From positions 16,591,577-16,655,576 of the forward strand of contig NC_084462.1 of the NCBI RefSeq assembly GCF_027409185.1: a stretch of 64,000 bases of DNA, written 5' to 3'. This stretch comes from Cynocephalus volans (taxonomy: Eukaryota; Chordata; Mammalia; Dermoptera; Cynocephalidae). Shown here piece by piece: positions 1 through 11,240 of this stretch. How positions within the stretch are numbered: position 1 is the stretch's first letter; every line of letters starts with the position of its first letter. The position numbers were made by a program, and so were the translations under genes. The notes under the pieces were generated by a model that saw only the letters and a list, made by a program, of their open reading frames with translations, had not been told where the DNA came from and searched no databases.

Positions 1-209
1 AGGGCTTCACAAACCTGGGGTGCCATGGAGCCTTACTCAGGAATTTGCATCATAGTAGGGTTCCAAATGATGTCTGGGAGTGAGCCCCTTGGGTAGATAA
101 AGGAAAAGGTGAGGAAGACTCGAGCTAGGGAGGTTTGGGATTCACTTCTTTGTACCTGGGCCCAGGTGGATTGAACATGATTTCTTTTCTCCTTTCTTCA
201 AAATTTATT
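1..209. other. Single-copy sequence, no gene seen
   Basis: No reading frame or repeat could be recognised in this stretch up to the first LTR. It is mixed in base composition and shows no promoter or splice pattern that could be supported. Confidence 0.4.
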
Positions 210-214
210 GTTGT

Positions 215-592
215 TCAATATAGTTTAGATATATTGTCCCTCTAAAGCTCATGTTGAAATCTGATTCCTAATGTGGCAATGTAGGGAGTTGTTTGGGTTA
301 GGGCGGGCAGATCCTTCATGAATAGATTAATGCCCGGGGAGGAGGGGTTAGTGAGTGAAGTCTTGCGCTATTAGTTCCCATGAAAACTGGTTAAAGGAGC
401 CTGGCACCTCACCCCCCCTCCTTGCCATGTGATCTGCTTGTACCCGCCAACTGCATGCAGCTTTCAGCCATGAGTAGAAGCAGCCTGAAGTCCGTGCCAG
501 ATGCAGCTGTCCCAGAATTGTGAGCCAAGTAACCCTTCTTTTCTTTATAAATTCAGGTATACTGTTATGGCAACACAAAAACAGACTAATAC
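215..592 (+). mobile_element. Solo MaLR LTR, MST-like
   Basis: The order of landmarks matches the MST/THE1 branch of ERVL-MaLR LTRs: a 5' part mentioning GATATATTGTCCC and CTCATGTTGAAAT, a central ATTAGTTCCCATGA, GCCATGAGTAGAAGCAGCC, then TTTATAAATTCAGG and a terminal ACAGACTAATAC. The 5-bp sequence GTTGT sits at 210-214 and again at 593-597, the target-duplication length expected for ERVL-type elements. No internal or second LTR is present, so this is a solo LTR left by recombination. It carries no coding capacity. The family is inferred by reading and the exact subfamily is uncertain. Confidence 0.75.
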
Positions 593-795
593 GTTGTTGT
601 TATTTCTTTTGTTAGAATAGTTCATTCCTTCATACTCTACAATATCCCAGAATACAGTGTGAAGTTAGCCTCCTTCTATGGCAGGTGCTGCCCAGATATC
701 TTCACCCTCAACACCTCAGTGCACACAGGTCTGATTTCTACTGCCTTGTGTCTGCACTTCATTGCTGGGGGCTTTCTTTGAAAGGGCTGAAATCA

Positions 796-1001
796 CCCAC
801 TCATCTACCCACTCATTCACCCATCCATCCATCCGTGTATCCATCCCTCTCCCCACCCATTCATCTATCCACCCACCCATCCATCCACCCATCCATCCAT
901 CCACTCATCCATCCATTCATTCATCCATCCATTCATTCATCCATCCACCCACCACCCACTCATTCACACACTTCTCCGTCCATCCATTCATTCACCCACC
1001 C
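796..1001. repeat. (ATCC/ATTC)n tetranucleotide microsatellite
   Basis: About 200 bases of imperfect CATC, CCAC and ATTC units. Open frames crossing it only encode Ser/His/Pro/Ile repeats and are not genes. Confidence 0.95.
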
Positions 1002-1860
1002 TTTTGCTTGGTCACTTACTTGATGAGCATTTTCTGCTAGGAGCTGGTCCAAGGGTCCCTCCAGATGTGCACAACTCATTGAAGAGATAAGACAAATGAT
1101 GAGCAAGTAGCTGAAGGTCAAGGCAGAGTCAGGTAAAAGTAGGAATAATCCTACCCTCAACAAATGGAACAGGCAGTCGTTTCAAACAGGGTTGAAAAGG
1201 AGAAAACACTCCCTAGGAAAACAGCTGGGCTAAAGGATGAGATGGGCCCACAAGCAAAGAGGTCCGAGACAGACAGGACTTCCTGCCTGGTGGAAAAGGC
1301 CAGTTGTGACACCCTGTCACAGAGGTCGTTGTGGGAAGGGAGTAGAATTCCGTGAGACTTCCAGTCTCCATGCTCACACATGTATGTACTATTTGAACCT
1401 TTTATAGCAACACATTTTATTTTTGTAATCAGAAAATAAAGAGTGAAAAGAAGGCAAAATACTTGCCATCATTGTAGCCAGAGAGACCGGTACTGTGTAG
1501 GTGCACCCATGCCCCCCGAGGGGAGTCCAGGGAGGGCGATTTGAGTCGGGTCTTGGCAGGGATGAGGGTGGGAAGGTTGGCAACAGGGCCAGCCTCCAGC
1601 CCTGGCGAAGTCAGGTGGGGAGAGTGCGTGTTACTAGCGAACACCTCTGGGGGGCAGCAGAGGCCACAGAATGCTCTTGCTGTGCAACGCTGGGACGGGG
1701 CTGGGGCTGGGACAGTGAGGGCGGAGGAACCGAGGGATCTCATTTCCCTCATTCCTTTTGGCTCCACCTCCTCCCCTCAGGCCAGTTCCCGCCACATCCT
1801 TGGGCAGGGCTACCCTGCTGCCCACTAACTGTGCACCTTCCCAGGGGGCCAGGAGCCAGT
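1002..1860. other. Unique sequence, possible old LINE remnant
   Basis: No gene is recognised. The part near 1020-1110 (ending in CAACTCATTGAAGAGATAAGACA) resembles the decayed 3' region of L2 elements, but the match is too weak to call. The remainder is moderately GC-rich with no exon-like pattern. Confidence 0.3.
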
Positions 1861-2071
1861 TCCTTCCCTCTCTCTGTCTCTGTCTGACTGTCTGTCTCTG
1901 TCCACCTGTCTCTCTATCTCTCTTTCTGTCTGTCTTTCTTGCTCTGTCCCCCCTGACTCTGTCTTTGTTTCTTGCTCTGTCTCTCTGTCTCTGTCTCTCT
2001 CTGACACTGTCTCCCTCTGTCTCTCTCAGTCTGTCTGTCTTTCTCTCCCTCTGTCTCTCCGTCTTTCTCCC
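1861..2071. repeat. Polypyrimidine CTGT/TCTC repeat
   Basis: Over 200 bases almost purely of CTCT, CTGT and TTTC words, with strong strand asymmetry. The minus-strand frames across it encode Arg/Glu/Asp/Gln-rich repeats and are artefacts. Such tracts can form triplex (H-DNA) structures. Confidence 0.95.
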
Positions 2072-2735
2072 AATCCAGTCACCTAACGACAAAGTATTTT
2101 GTCCTTGGAAGGTGTTGGCATCTGTAATTTATGTCATAGACACCTGCTGACCTCGTCGTGTAGGCCAGACCCCGTGCTATGCACTTCAGAGGTAGCAAAG
2201 CCCAGCCCACAATCTTCTGGGGAGACTGTTGGTGTGCACAGGTAGTGGTGTTGTAAATCAGACAATGGCATGAACATGGCAAATGAAGACTGGGGATAGT
2301 GAAAATGCAAAGTGTGTGTGAGCTCATCACTGGGTCCCCCACAGTTGCTATTATTAGGCCTCAGATTTACCTTTGACCTTCCTGGTAGCCCTAGAGAAAA
2401 GGGAAACAAGAGCAGGCACCAGGTTCCTATCACTGTCCCTCGGCAGGGAACCCACGAGCTGCTCAGCAAGAGCGAGAATTTCTAAGCTCCTCATGGCCCT
2501 GCCAGTTCTCTCCAGGGTTTTCTGGAGGGGGCCTGAGGTGGCAGGACAATGTCCAGTCACTCCATTTGATATGCACAGCAGCAGGCTCATACTGCTTGTC
2601 CCCTGGGAATGTAGCAAAGGACAGGACCTTGGACAGGGGTTGGCCACAGGGAGCAGGGACCCCACCTCACCCAGGGCTAAGCCTTTGGTGCTTAAGAAAC
2701 TGGGCTCTTAGCTGGACTTATTTTTTGATTTTTAA

Positions 2736-3180
2736 CCTAAAAAGATGAAGGCATAATCTACATCCTGTAAAATGCACCCTTTTGGTACAGTTCTGAGTTT
2801 TGACAGACGCATACAGTCATATAGCCATGACCATCATCAAGACATGGAACAGTGCCGTCATCCCCCCACGTTCCCATGGGTCCCTCTTTGCAGCCAGCCC
2901 CTGCCCCAATCCCTGCAACCCTCATCTGTTCTCTGTCCCTGTCCTTTTGCCTCTTCCGGAATGTCATCTGAGTGGAATCACAGGATGGACGGGTGTTTGA
3001 CGAAGGTGTGAGCTGTGTGGTTGGGGTCAGCCCTGTCCCTCTGCTCCAGTCCTCAGTGCACTCCTGGTCAGCTCCCCTGCAGACCCCAGCCCACATGTGC
3101 CATTTCTGTTTTTTGTTTTGTTTTTTTGATTGTGGCCATCCTAATGGGTATTGAGAAGGTGTCTCATTGTGGTTTCAGGT
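2736..3180 (-). mobile_element. L1 3'-end fragment
   Basis: Read on the minus strand this is the 3' part of an old L1 (L1M type). Plus-strand landmarks are GTAAAATGCACCC, GACATGGAACAGTGCC, GGAATGTCATCTGAGTGGAA and ATTGTGGCCATCCTAATGGG, all from the conserved 3' region. The stretch around 3000-3100 fits poorly and may be divergence or a small insertion. No coding frame survives. Confidence 0.7.
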
Positions 3181-3234
3181 CACACTCTTTAACCACAGAG
3201 CTTCCACCTTGACCAGGCAGGTCCACTCACTGTC

Positions 3235-3545
3235 CAAATTCATTCAGTCAATAAGTGTTTATGGAGCATCCCCATGTGCTGGACACTGGGGACCTACAAG
3301 GGGACAAGAGAGCCGATGCCCTTCCAGGGGGAGACCCTGGATAAGCAGATGAGTGCATAGATGGGGTGACCCCAGTGACTGGCCTGAAGAAAGTAAACAC
3401 AGTGAGGTGATAGGCAGGGTTTGCTTTTCTGTTCTGCCTCAAATTCCACCGTCCCACCCCTGGAACGACCTCCCAGGTGCCCCTGCTGGCTCTAGGTCCT
3501 GCTCAAGCCTCCTTCTACATGAAGCTTTCCCAGCCTTGGGCATCA
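3235..3545. mobile_element. L2 fragments in both orientations
   Basis: Positions 3235-3360 read as the reverse complement of the L2 3' end (ATTCAGTCAATAAGTGTTTATGG, then GTGCTGGACACTGGGGA). Positions 3440-3545 read like plus-strand L2 sequence (GAAGCTTTCCCAGCC). Both are very old and diverged, so this is a family-level call only. Confidence 0.4.
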
Positions 3546-5374
3546 GCAGGCAGCTTGGTGTTCATCAGGTGGGGCCTGTGACATCTTCCATTCTGAACTG
3601 CTGTGTTTTGGTCCCAGCCTGACGGGGGCCTCATGTTCAAGGATACGGTGGGGAATATCACTACATACCCACGGCACCCTGATGGTGATCTCCTGCTCAC
3701 CAGGACCTGGCAAGGGCTTGATGACTCATGGCCACGCCGCTCTATCTCCCCTCTCTGGTCTCTCCACTTCTGCTGGTGATCATCGTCCTATTCACCATCC
3801 ATCACTGGATCGTACATGCCGCCACCACTAGAGATGAATTTCCTAATTAATTGTTCTCTCATTTCTCATATCATGGAAATGAATGGCCTAATTAATTGAC
3901 ACTTTAAGGGACGCGCTCCCCATCTCCACCTTATTTTCAGGTGGTTCCTACCGACACCACCCAGTGACATACCACCAAAATGATGGGCAGAGGTGGGCCC
4001 TTCAACAGGCACAGCTGGGCGCCACTTTTCTAAAGACACATTGAGTGACACCTGGAAACTTGATCGTGACATCGGGGCCCCTGTGCCTCACTCAGAGTGG
4101 CCCCTGCTCTGCAGCATCTATGTCTCTGGCTTTAGATGACACTCGCATGGTTCCCACAGTGAGCAGAGCCGTCCCCTCACCTCCTGACTTGGCATGTGGA
4201 ATTTCATTGCAAATGTCTTCCACACAACGGAAATCAGATCTGCTAGAAAGCTTTCTCTGGCCACCCGCTCACTGGGCGACATGCACAACGTGATCTTTTT
4301 ATTTCAGTGAGGTTAAGTTTCTGCTCACTCTCCTGGGCAGTCCCACTACGAGCAAATCACCATGGTGGTATGTCCAGGCTGAAGGGCCCCTTGCACACTT
4401 GCCTTGGGAAGACACCTACTTAGGTCTAGAACGTGCCTCCAGGGAGCACTGTTTTCAGAGTCCTTGCTTCCTTTGCAGAGTTCCAAGGCCATGTCCCAGC
4501 TGATCCGCCTCAACCTGTGTGGTTACATCTCCTGTGTGTCTATGGCTGGGCCCCTCACCTGCGAGCAGCCTATCCAGCGCGGTCATCCCTCTGGGCAGGA
4601 AGGAGGCCTGGATGTTCCCAGGGCACCGGCTCTTGCAAGGGGCTGCTCCTTCGGGCATCTACACATTCTCTGCCTTCCTCTTTGGCCCACCTGTCCCAGT
4701 GGCTGCATATCAGCAGAGGGCAGGGACTATGTTTGCTGAAGGAGGAAAGGCTGGCCGCCTTTTCCTGCTCTGAGATAGCAGAGAGGTCCCCCTTACTCCT
4801 GCAAGTGCTCTTTGTCCTTGTAAAAGTGAAGCTGAGGACCCAAGTCCTAGGCAGCTGGGAAGAAAGCAGGCATGGCTGGGAGACCCAGGGGAGGAGGCCG
4901 GTGGGGCAGCATCTCCATCCATTGTTAGGGTCTTACATCACTGTGATTGCCTGCTGAAGGCCTTCTCTGTTCATGTCTGCATGGCTGGAGGCAGAGGCAG
5001 GGGTGGGGTGGGAGAAGCGTGACTCCGAGATTAGATCTTGTGAAGCAGGTACATCCTGGGGGCAGCCAGGGCCTAAATGCACGTGGGCATTGGGTGGTGC
5101 TGCTGGAGGCATCTGTATATCTCCTTGGAAATCAGGGCTAGCTCCATCCCGGGGGAGGACAGCCTGCAAGAGCTCCTGCCATCCGCCTCCATGCCATACC
5201 CACGAGGGGTATCTCCCTCCTCCGCTGTCCGTTCCCTTGGTGGTGCTTTCTCTCCCTGCTGTGTGTCCGCTTTCCCTCTGCAGCCCCCTAGGGGCTGTTA
5301 TCCCCTAAAAAGCTCACTCTGGGAGCAGAGTGGACTGCAACCAGAGAAAGGAATACCGGGGGATTTGGCTTAAA
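3546..5374. other. Unique sequence without recognisable gene
   Basis: Several short frames exist, the longest 174 codons from 4433, but none resembles a known protein and several overlap on both strands. No splice-bounded exon or repeat could be supported. Confidence 0.35.
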
Positions 5375-5600
5375 CTTGTTAAACCCAATGAACCCTCCCG
5401 CCAAATGATCCCAGCGTGCGCCGGGCCTTTTAATCTCATTCGGGCCTTGGGATAATTTGTTTAGCTGTGCTGATCAGTTGAAGGTTAATTCAATTGGACT
5501 TGGGTTATTTATTTGTGCCTGTATTTGCTAAGTGTCATTGGAGGTACATGAGGTCTTTATTATGGTGGCGAGATGGCTTCATTAAGGTGATGGCCACTCC
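5375..5600. promoter_or_regulatory. Candidate conserved non-coding element
   Basis: An AT-richer island inside GC-richer flanks, containing several homeodomain-type cores (TTTAATCTC, GGTTAATTCAATTGG, CTTCATTAAGG) and no repeat signature. This is the usual look of a deeply conserved mammalian enhancer, but conservation is inferred and cannot be shown from one sequence. Confidence 0.3.
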
Positions 5601-6116
5601 TGCCAGATCCTCCTCCTCCACCCTGCTCCGTGCTGAGGGAGGGGTGGCAGCCTTGGGAGGCTGTGGCACTGGGAAGCAGAGCTGGATGGTTCTGTTCCCC
5701 GATGCAGCCTGGCTGCGGGTCGGGGGCAGTGCCCAAGCTCTGTGCTGAGAGTGCAGTTCTACCCCCGCTCTGGATTGACAGCGTGCAGTTCTACCTGTCA
5801 AGTAACCAACCCTAAATGAGACTGGGTGATCTTCTTCCCTGGACTCACCCTCTCGAAGGGGCCCTAAAGACATCTACCTCCCAGCCTCAGTGTTCTCATC
5901 TACACATTGGGAACAATGACCTTCCCTCTTGCCGCCTCCTGCGGTGGGCCTTGTAGCCAGGCACAGACCCTCCCCCCATCCTGTGACTTGTGCATATGGA
6001 TGCCGAGGTTGCAGAGAAGATGAGCCAGTGTCAGCTGGGCTGGCTGAGCTCACTGCCTAGGGCTGGGATCCCTCCCTGGGCAGCTGCAAGTGTTGATTGC
6101 ACCCCGATGCCCATTG

Positions 6117-6229
6117 GGTCTCGTTGTTGGCCCCAGCTCTGTCCCTGATGTGCTGTGTGACCCTGTAGGCATGGCTTCCTCTTCTGGGCCTCAGATTCCT
6201 GCACTGTTCAACAGCAAGATGGGCCTAGA
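6117..6229 (-). repeat. Left arm of an inverted MIR-like repeat
   Basis: Its reverse complement matches 6834-6947 at about 90% by eye, including an uninterrupted block of over 30 identical bases. The sequence looks MIR-derived (GGTCACACAGC-type core), but two unrelated MIR copies would be far less alike. The spacer between the arms is about 600 bp. Confidence 0.75.
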
Positions 6230-6833
6230 GCGGGGTTTGGCAGCTTGCCACTTTCCTGCCCTGGGATCAGACGCCCCATCTGGTTTCCTTTTCCCAGTCC
6301 TGTGTCCTTCTAGCCTGTGGCGGGTGGGGCTGCAGGGAAGCCTCGCCTGTGAAGTGTGCGGGGTCACCCTCAGGCTGCTCGGCTGGTGTCTACCCCTCCA
6401 GCCACAGGCTCTTCTGGAACAGAGGCAAGGCCTGCTGCGGAAGGATCAGGAAAGTTCTGGGGTGCAGCAAAGGGCCCAGGCCACAGGTGGTAGCAACCAA
6501 GGTCAAGAGAGATGAGGGAGGGATGGCAGGTGCCCTGCAAGGAGCACCCAGGGGCCCCTGGAAATTGCTAAGAGGGCTGGGAGTGCTGAAACCAGGGACA
6601 GAAAAAAGGCTGGTATTGATTTATTCACCATCTCTCTGATGTAGGACCCCAGGGTGGGGCAAGGTGGGGAAAGGGTCTGGGGACAGATTCCTACCCACAT
6701 TCCTCCACACCATCTTTTCCTTCTATCCCTTCCAGGTGAGAAACCATTCTGAAAATCCAGAGCAGAAGAGTCCCTGTAGGCCATGTTTCATAAGTGAATA
6801 CCCTGCATTCTAAGAGCTCAAGGGGCCTCTGCC

Positions 6834-6947
6834 ATCTAGGCCCATCCCATTGCTGAACAGTGCAGGAATCTGAGGCCCAGAAGAGGAAATCATGACTACA
6901 GGGTCACACAGCCCATCAGAGACAGAGCTGGGGCCGGCAACGAGACC
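6834..6947 (+). repeat. Right arm of an inverted MIR-like repeat
   Basis: This is the partner of 6117-6229 in opposite orientation. Shared non-consensus details include GAACAGTGCAGGAATCTGAG and CTACAGGGTCACACAG. Similarity ends sharply on both sides, which argues for duplication of a defined segment rather than two family members meeting by chance. Confidence 0.75.
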
Positions 6948-6984
6948 TGCACAAGGAAGACACCGGTAATGACGAATCAGCCAA

Positions 6985-7175
6985 GTCCTACATCTACAGA
7001 CATCAGATTAGCACCTCATGGCAACCCCGTTGGGGGGGGCGGGTATTACCTCTTTTCAAGGTGAGGAATGGAGGCTCAGAGAGGTTAGGTGGCTTGTCCC
7101 AGGCCACACAGCCACTCCGTTGTAGAACTGCAGTTTGTAGTGTCCCCGAGTTCTCACCTGCTGCACCGTCTACGT
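6985..7175 (+). mobile_element. MIR SINE
   Basis: The core and 3' half of a MIR on the plus strand: GAGGAATGGAGGCTCAGAGAGG followed by CTTGTCCCAGGCCACACAGCC. MIRs are ancient tRNA-derived SINEs mobilised by L2, and are inactive. Confidence 0.7.
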
Positions 7176-7356
7176 CTACCCTCAGCCCTGTACCTCCCCG
7201 TGAAAAGCATTGGGTGCTCTTTAGAAGACTTGGGGCTAGTTAATGCCAGATGTCTTGGACTGGATCCCCCAGAAGCAGAGCCCGAGAGGAGGATCTGAGA
7301 GTGACTGCTTTCTTTAGGAGGTGATCTCAGGAAACTGCAGTGGGGAGTGGGGGAGT

Positions 7357-7839
7357 TGTATTTATTAGTCAGGGTTCTCCACAGACAAAGACCCAATATA
7401 CAAAAGCAGCTCTATTGCGAGGAATTGGCTCATGTGATTGTGGAAGCTGAGAAGTGTCACCATCTGCGTCTGCAAGCTGAAGACCCAGGGAAGCCAGTGG
7501 TGTGACTCAGTTCGTGTCCGAAGGCCTGAGAACCAGGGAAGCTGACGGTGGAGATCCCAGTCGGAGGGCAGGAGAAAATGAGACGAGACGTCCTAGCTTG
7601 AGCTCGAGTGAGGCGGAAAAAGAGGGGCCAATTCCTCCTCCCTCTGTCTTTTATTCTATTCAGGCCCTCGAGGGATTGGAGGATGCCAGCCGACTTTGGG
7701 CAGGGCAGTCCACTTTACTGAAGCCACCTCTTCTGATGCTAATGTCATCAGAAACACCCTCACAGACACACGTGGAAACAATGTTTAATCTGGGCACCCT
7801 GTGGTACAGTCAGGTGGGCACATGGGATTAACCATCCCA
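7357..7839 (-). mobile_element. Solo MLT2 (ERVL) LTR
   Basis: On the minus strand this follows the MLT2 pattern. In plus orientation it opens with TTAGTCAGGGTTCTCCACAGA, holds GAATTGGCTCATGTGATTGTGG and CTTTTATTCTATTCAGGCCC, and ends GGGATTAACCATCCCA. The termini read TG...CA, and GGGAGT is found at both 7351-7356 and 7840-7845, covering the 5-bp duplication expected for ERVL. It is non-coding. Confidence 0.8.
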
Positions 7840-8024
7840 GGGAGTGAGGCAGGGGAGGGTGTGTCTTCATGCTTGTCACCTCTGCGAACAACTGTGGCTC
7901 CCCTCTGTGGAGAGCGCCTCTGTGTCATCCCGAGGCAGAGAGAGTTGGGGTATTTATTTGCCAACTCTGCCAGGCATTGGGTGAACACCCATGCTCCTGG
8001 TTCACCTCCTCTCACCCTCATGAT

Positions 8025-8085
8025 GTCTCACGGTCCTCATCTCACAAATGCAGAAAGTGAGGCCCAGAGAGTCTTGACGGGGTCA
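8025..8085 (+). mobile_element. MIR fragment
   Basis: CCTCATCTCACAAATGCAGAAAGTGAGGCCCAGAGAG matches the central MIR core. It is short and diverged. Confidence 0.5.
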
Positions 8086-8206
8086 GAGCCAACAGATCCC
8101 ATGTCAGGAAGCTTTCCCTGGTTTTCTCCATCTGGGTCAAGGGCCCTTCTCCTGGGCTCCACCATCATTGCTAATGACTTGGAGTGATAATTGCCTGGTG
8201 ATGTGA

Positions 8207-8310
8207 TGCACACCCCCACCCCCACCCCCAGGGTGTGAGCTCCACGAGGGCAGGGCATGTTTCTGACTCACCTGAACATTCCCAGCTCCCAGTATGTGCC
8301 CTGTCCTGGG
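8207..8310 (+). repeat. (CACCCC)n with adjoining L2 3' scrap
   Basis: Positions 8209-8231 are CACCCC units. They are followed by GTGAGCTCCACGAGGGCAGG, the highly recognisable L2 3' segment, on the plus strand. Confidence 0.55.
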
Positions 8311-8335
8311 TCACTATCTCAACTGTGTGTCTTAC

Positions 8336-8762
8336 GCTGCATTCCATGTGTTATCCGTGCTGCATGGCAAACCATCCCAACAGCAGTTTCGTTATGGATC
8401 ATGATTTTGAGGTTCAAAAGTTTAGATGGAGCTCAGCTGGGTGGTTCTTCTGCTCCATGTAGCTTTGGCAAGAGGCCACCTGGTGGTACTAAGCTGGTGG
8501 ATGGGCTGGTTTGGAGGGTCTAAGACAGTTTCGCTCACATGCCTGATACCTTGGCAGGGACAGCTAGAAGGCAGGACTCAGTGGCACTGGCCACTGGAGC
8601 TCCTATCTCTGGCCTCTCCAGCACAGTGGTCTCAGGGTAACTGGACTTCTTGCATGACAGCTTAGGCCTCCCAGAGCCAGAGTCCTGAGAGATTGGAAGT
8701 GGAAGCTGCCAGTCTCAAGGTTGGGACCAGAAAGTGGCACCACTGTGCCTCACTCCCACCTT
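8336..8762 (-). mobile_element. Old MaLR LTR, first part (split by L1)
   Basis: Landmarks such as CAGCTGGGTGGTTCTTCTGC and the CAAACCATCCCAAC head follow an old MLT1-like LTR in reverse orientation. The element resumes at about 9236 after the L1 insert. Subfamily was not resolved. Confidence 0.55.
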
Positions 8763-9235
8763 TAGATTGTGGTAACATACGTATAGCATAATATTTATCA
8801 TTTTTGCCATTTGTAAGTGGCATTAAATACATTTACAATGTTGTGTAACCATCACCACTATCTGTACCTAAAACTTTTTCGTCATTGGCAACAAAAACTC
8901 CATTCCCATTATAACTATAAATCCCCATTCCCCCCTCTCTCTAACCCCTGGCAACCACCCTTCTACTTCCTGTCTCTATGAATGTGACTACTCTAGGAAC
9001 CTCATATTAGTGGAATCACACAGTATTTGTCCTTTTGTGACGGGCTTATTTCACTTTGCATAATGTCCTCTAGGTTCCTCACATTGTAGCATGTGTCAGA
9101 ATTTCATTCCTTTTTATGGCTGAATAGCATTCACTTGCATACAGACAGCACATTGTATTCATCCATCAATGGACACATGGGTTGGTTCCACCTTTGGCTG
9201 TTGTGGATAATGCTGCTGTGAACATGGATGAACAA
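8763..9235 (-). mobile_element. L1 3'-end fragment inserted in LTR
   Basis: Plus-strand landmarks are TTGTGTAACCATCACCAC, CCCTGGCAACCACCCTTCTAC, TTCATTCCTTTTTATGGCTGAATA and GGATAATGCTGCTGTGAACATGG. This is the conserved minus-strand 3' portion of an L1M element. It interrupts the MaLR LTR on either side, so it is the younger of the two. Confidence 0.8.
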
Positions 9236-9356
9236 CGAGCCCCCATATACTCTTGGCAGAGCAGTCGTGGGACCCACAGATTCAACGGGAGGGCATAGGC
9301 TCCATCTCAATGCGAGGAGAGCAGAGAATTTACGGTCATCTTTAATCCACTATGCC
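9236..9356 (-). mobile_element. Old MaLR LTR, second part
   Basis: CACAGATTCAACGGGAGGGCATAGGCTCC and GTCATCTTTAATCCACTATGCC continue the LTR begun at 8336. Confidence 0.5.
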
Positions 9357-9599
9357 ATGCTGCCTGGAAACTTTGTTCCCAGGGCCACATAGCAAATGAG
9401 GAGACAACAGCAGAGATGGCCAGATGGCAGAGGAAGGGGAGATGAGGCAGTGGGGTCAGGAGAAACAGGGCGGGGCCTAGGGAGGATGGGGCAGAGGCGA
9501 CAAGGAGGCAGAATTGAAAGGAGAGGGTGGGGGCATGTGTCCCTCAGGCCTGGAGGACACGACTGTGAATAATTTCAACAGGAGAATTCGAGAGTTCAG

Positions 9600-9770
9600 G
9601 CATGGAGGTTGACGCCTTGGGTGTGAGTCTGGCCTCCACCACCATGAGCTATGTGACCAAGAAGGAGTTGTCATTTAAACTCTCAAGTGTCCTTCCTCAT
9701 TAGATGGGGATCGTAACAGGGTTGCCTTGAAGGATGCTGAGAGAATTCAATGGGAAAGTTTAAGCAAACA
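9600..9770 (-). mobile_element. MIR SINE
   Basis: Reverse orientation MIR: GAGCTATGTGACCAAGAAGG (the CTGTGTGACC motif), then CTCATTAGATGGGGATCGTAACAGG. Confidence 0.55.
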
Positions 9771-9775
9771 TGACT

Positions 9776-9835
9776 GTGATGGTTAATTTTATTTGTCATC
9801 TTGACTGGGCTGGTCCCAGGGCACCATGAGGTGAC
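9776..9835 (+). mobile_element. MLT2-like LTR 5' end
   Basis: TGTGATGGTTAATTTTATTTGTCATCTTGACTGGGC is the diagnostic start of MLT2-type ERVL LTRs. The similarity fades after about 60 bases, so only the 5' end is certain. Confidence 0.55.
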
Positions 9836-11240
9836 TGTCCTTGTGTGGGTCAAAGTCAGGGAGGGCTGGAAGGGGTATTTCTCAGAGGACCAGGTGGGCA
9901 AGGTCCCAGGTGGTGGGTCTGAGTCAGAGCCATCTGGGAGGCTGACCTCAGTCTTGAGCCCACGGCTAGGAGCCCTCAGTGACACAATCATGTGGGTTGG
10001 CTGGGAGGTTCCTCTGCTGGTGCTGACGGGGCCACCTACCTGCTGGAGGCTTGATGGGCCCTCTCACCTGGTGTCTCAGGGCAGGCCCAAGCAGATGTTG
10101 CTGGGCTTCTGGAGGTGGATAGCATCACTCCGCTGCATCCCATGGGTCAAATGAGTCATGGCTGGCCCAGATCTCAGGGCAGGGGAAATACATTCTACCT
10201 TTTGACTGATGGGTGGTGGGAGGGCGGTGGGGGACAGAAATATCAAAGTGCAAAGGAGCTTGAGAAGGACCCTGGTGGCCACCCAGAGTTCCAGCCAGCC
10301 AGTATCTAGCAGTGCTGGTCACGAGACCATGCAACTATGGGAGTGAGTGTGGGGAGGCGTGGGCAGGAGATGCCAACTCTGCAGGTAGTGAGTGGAGACA
10401 GTAACCCAGAAGCTCAGAGAGTGGCTGGGAGTAGCTGAACACGCTCCTGCTCATTGCATGATGGACAAGCGGCGAATGGTCAGCCAGCAGCTCCCGCCCC
10501 GGCCTGCAGGCTGTTGCTCTCTTCAGCTGTCCCCAGGGCCAGTGGCTTGCAGTGGCATCCTTTTGAGGCACCTGCGAGGGCCCGAGGCTGTTGGGGACAG
10601 CTCCTGCTGTGCCTCTCCCCACCATGTCCGCACCAGGCGAGCTTTCCGCACCTGCCATCCCCTCTCCCTGCAGGGCTCCCAGTTTTTCACCACCCCTCCG
10701 CCCCCTGCCTGCCTTTTCCCTGCACGTCAGCCAAAATCCGATTCCCCCAAGACTCTGCCTCATCAAATATCTCTCTTCCTCATCACCATAATTTTCCATT
10801 TGTAGGTTAAGCTGCACCTGGGGTTCTCAGAAATCTGCTAACTCTCTTGCAACTCACCGAACTTCTTGAACGCCTCGTCCTCCCCTAGCCTCTGTTGTTC
10901 TGAGGAGCTGGCAGGCGGGAGCAGAGAGAGGGCAGCCAGGGAATGGCTTGTCCAGGAACCCCGTCCCTGACCATGCGGGAGAGGTGGGGAGAGGATTCCA
11001 GGCATCTCAACCGAATCTACAAGAACCGTTTACCTGGAAACAGTAGGACTGAGGCCACACTCTTGGCTGGAGGGAAGGCACTGTGCTCTGCTATCTCTGT
11101 GTCCGTCTGTCCATTATTCCAGGCCCCAGGGAATGGTTAGAATGAGATCTTTCCTCCAGGAGGAAGAAAGCAACCATTTCTAGCAGCTTCCATACTCTCT
11201 GTGTGCCTCAGTGACATTCTCTCGAGGAACACTGAAGCTT
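9836..11240. other. Unique GC-rich sequence, no gene seen
   Basis: Frames of 118-160 codons overlap on both strands around 10335-10817 but are rich in Ser, Pro and Gly and show no known domain. Nothing supports a gene. Confidence 0.35.

Noticed and set aside
685-1040. His/Ser/Pro/Ile repeat proteins
   Set aside because: Translation of the tetranucleotide microsatellite in several frames.
1634-2150. Arg/Glu/Asp-rich and Ser/Leu-rich frames
   Set aside because: Both strands of a polypyrimidine repeat.
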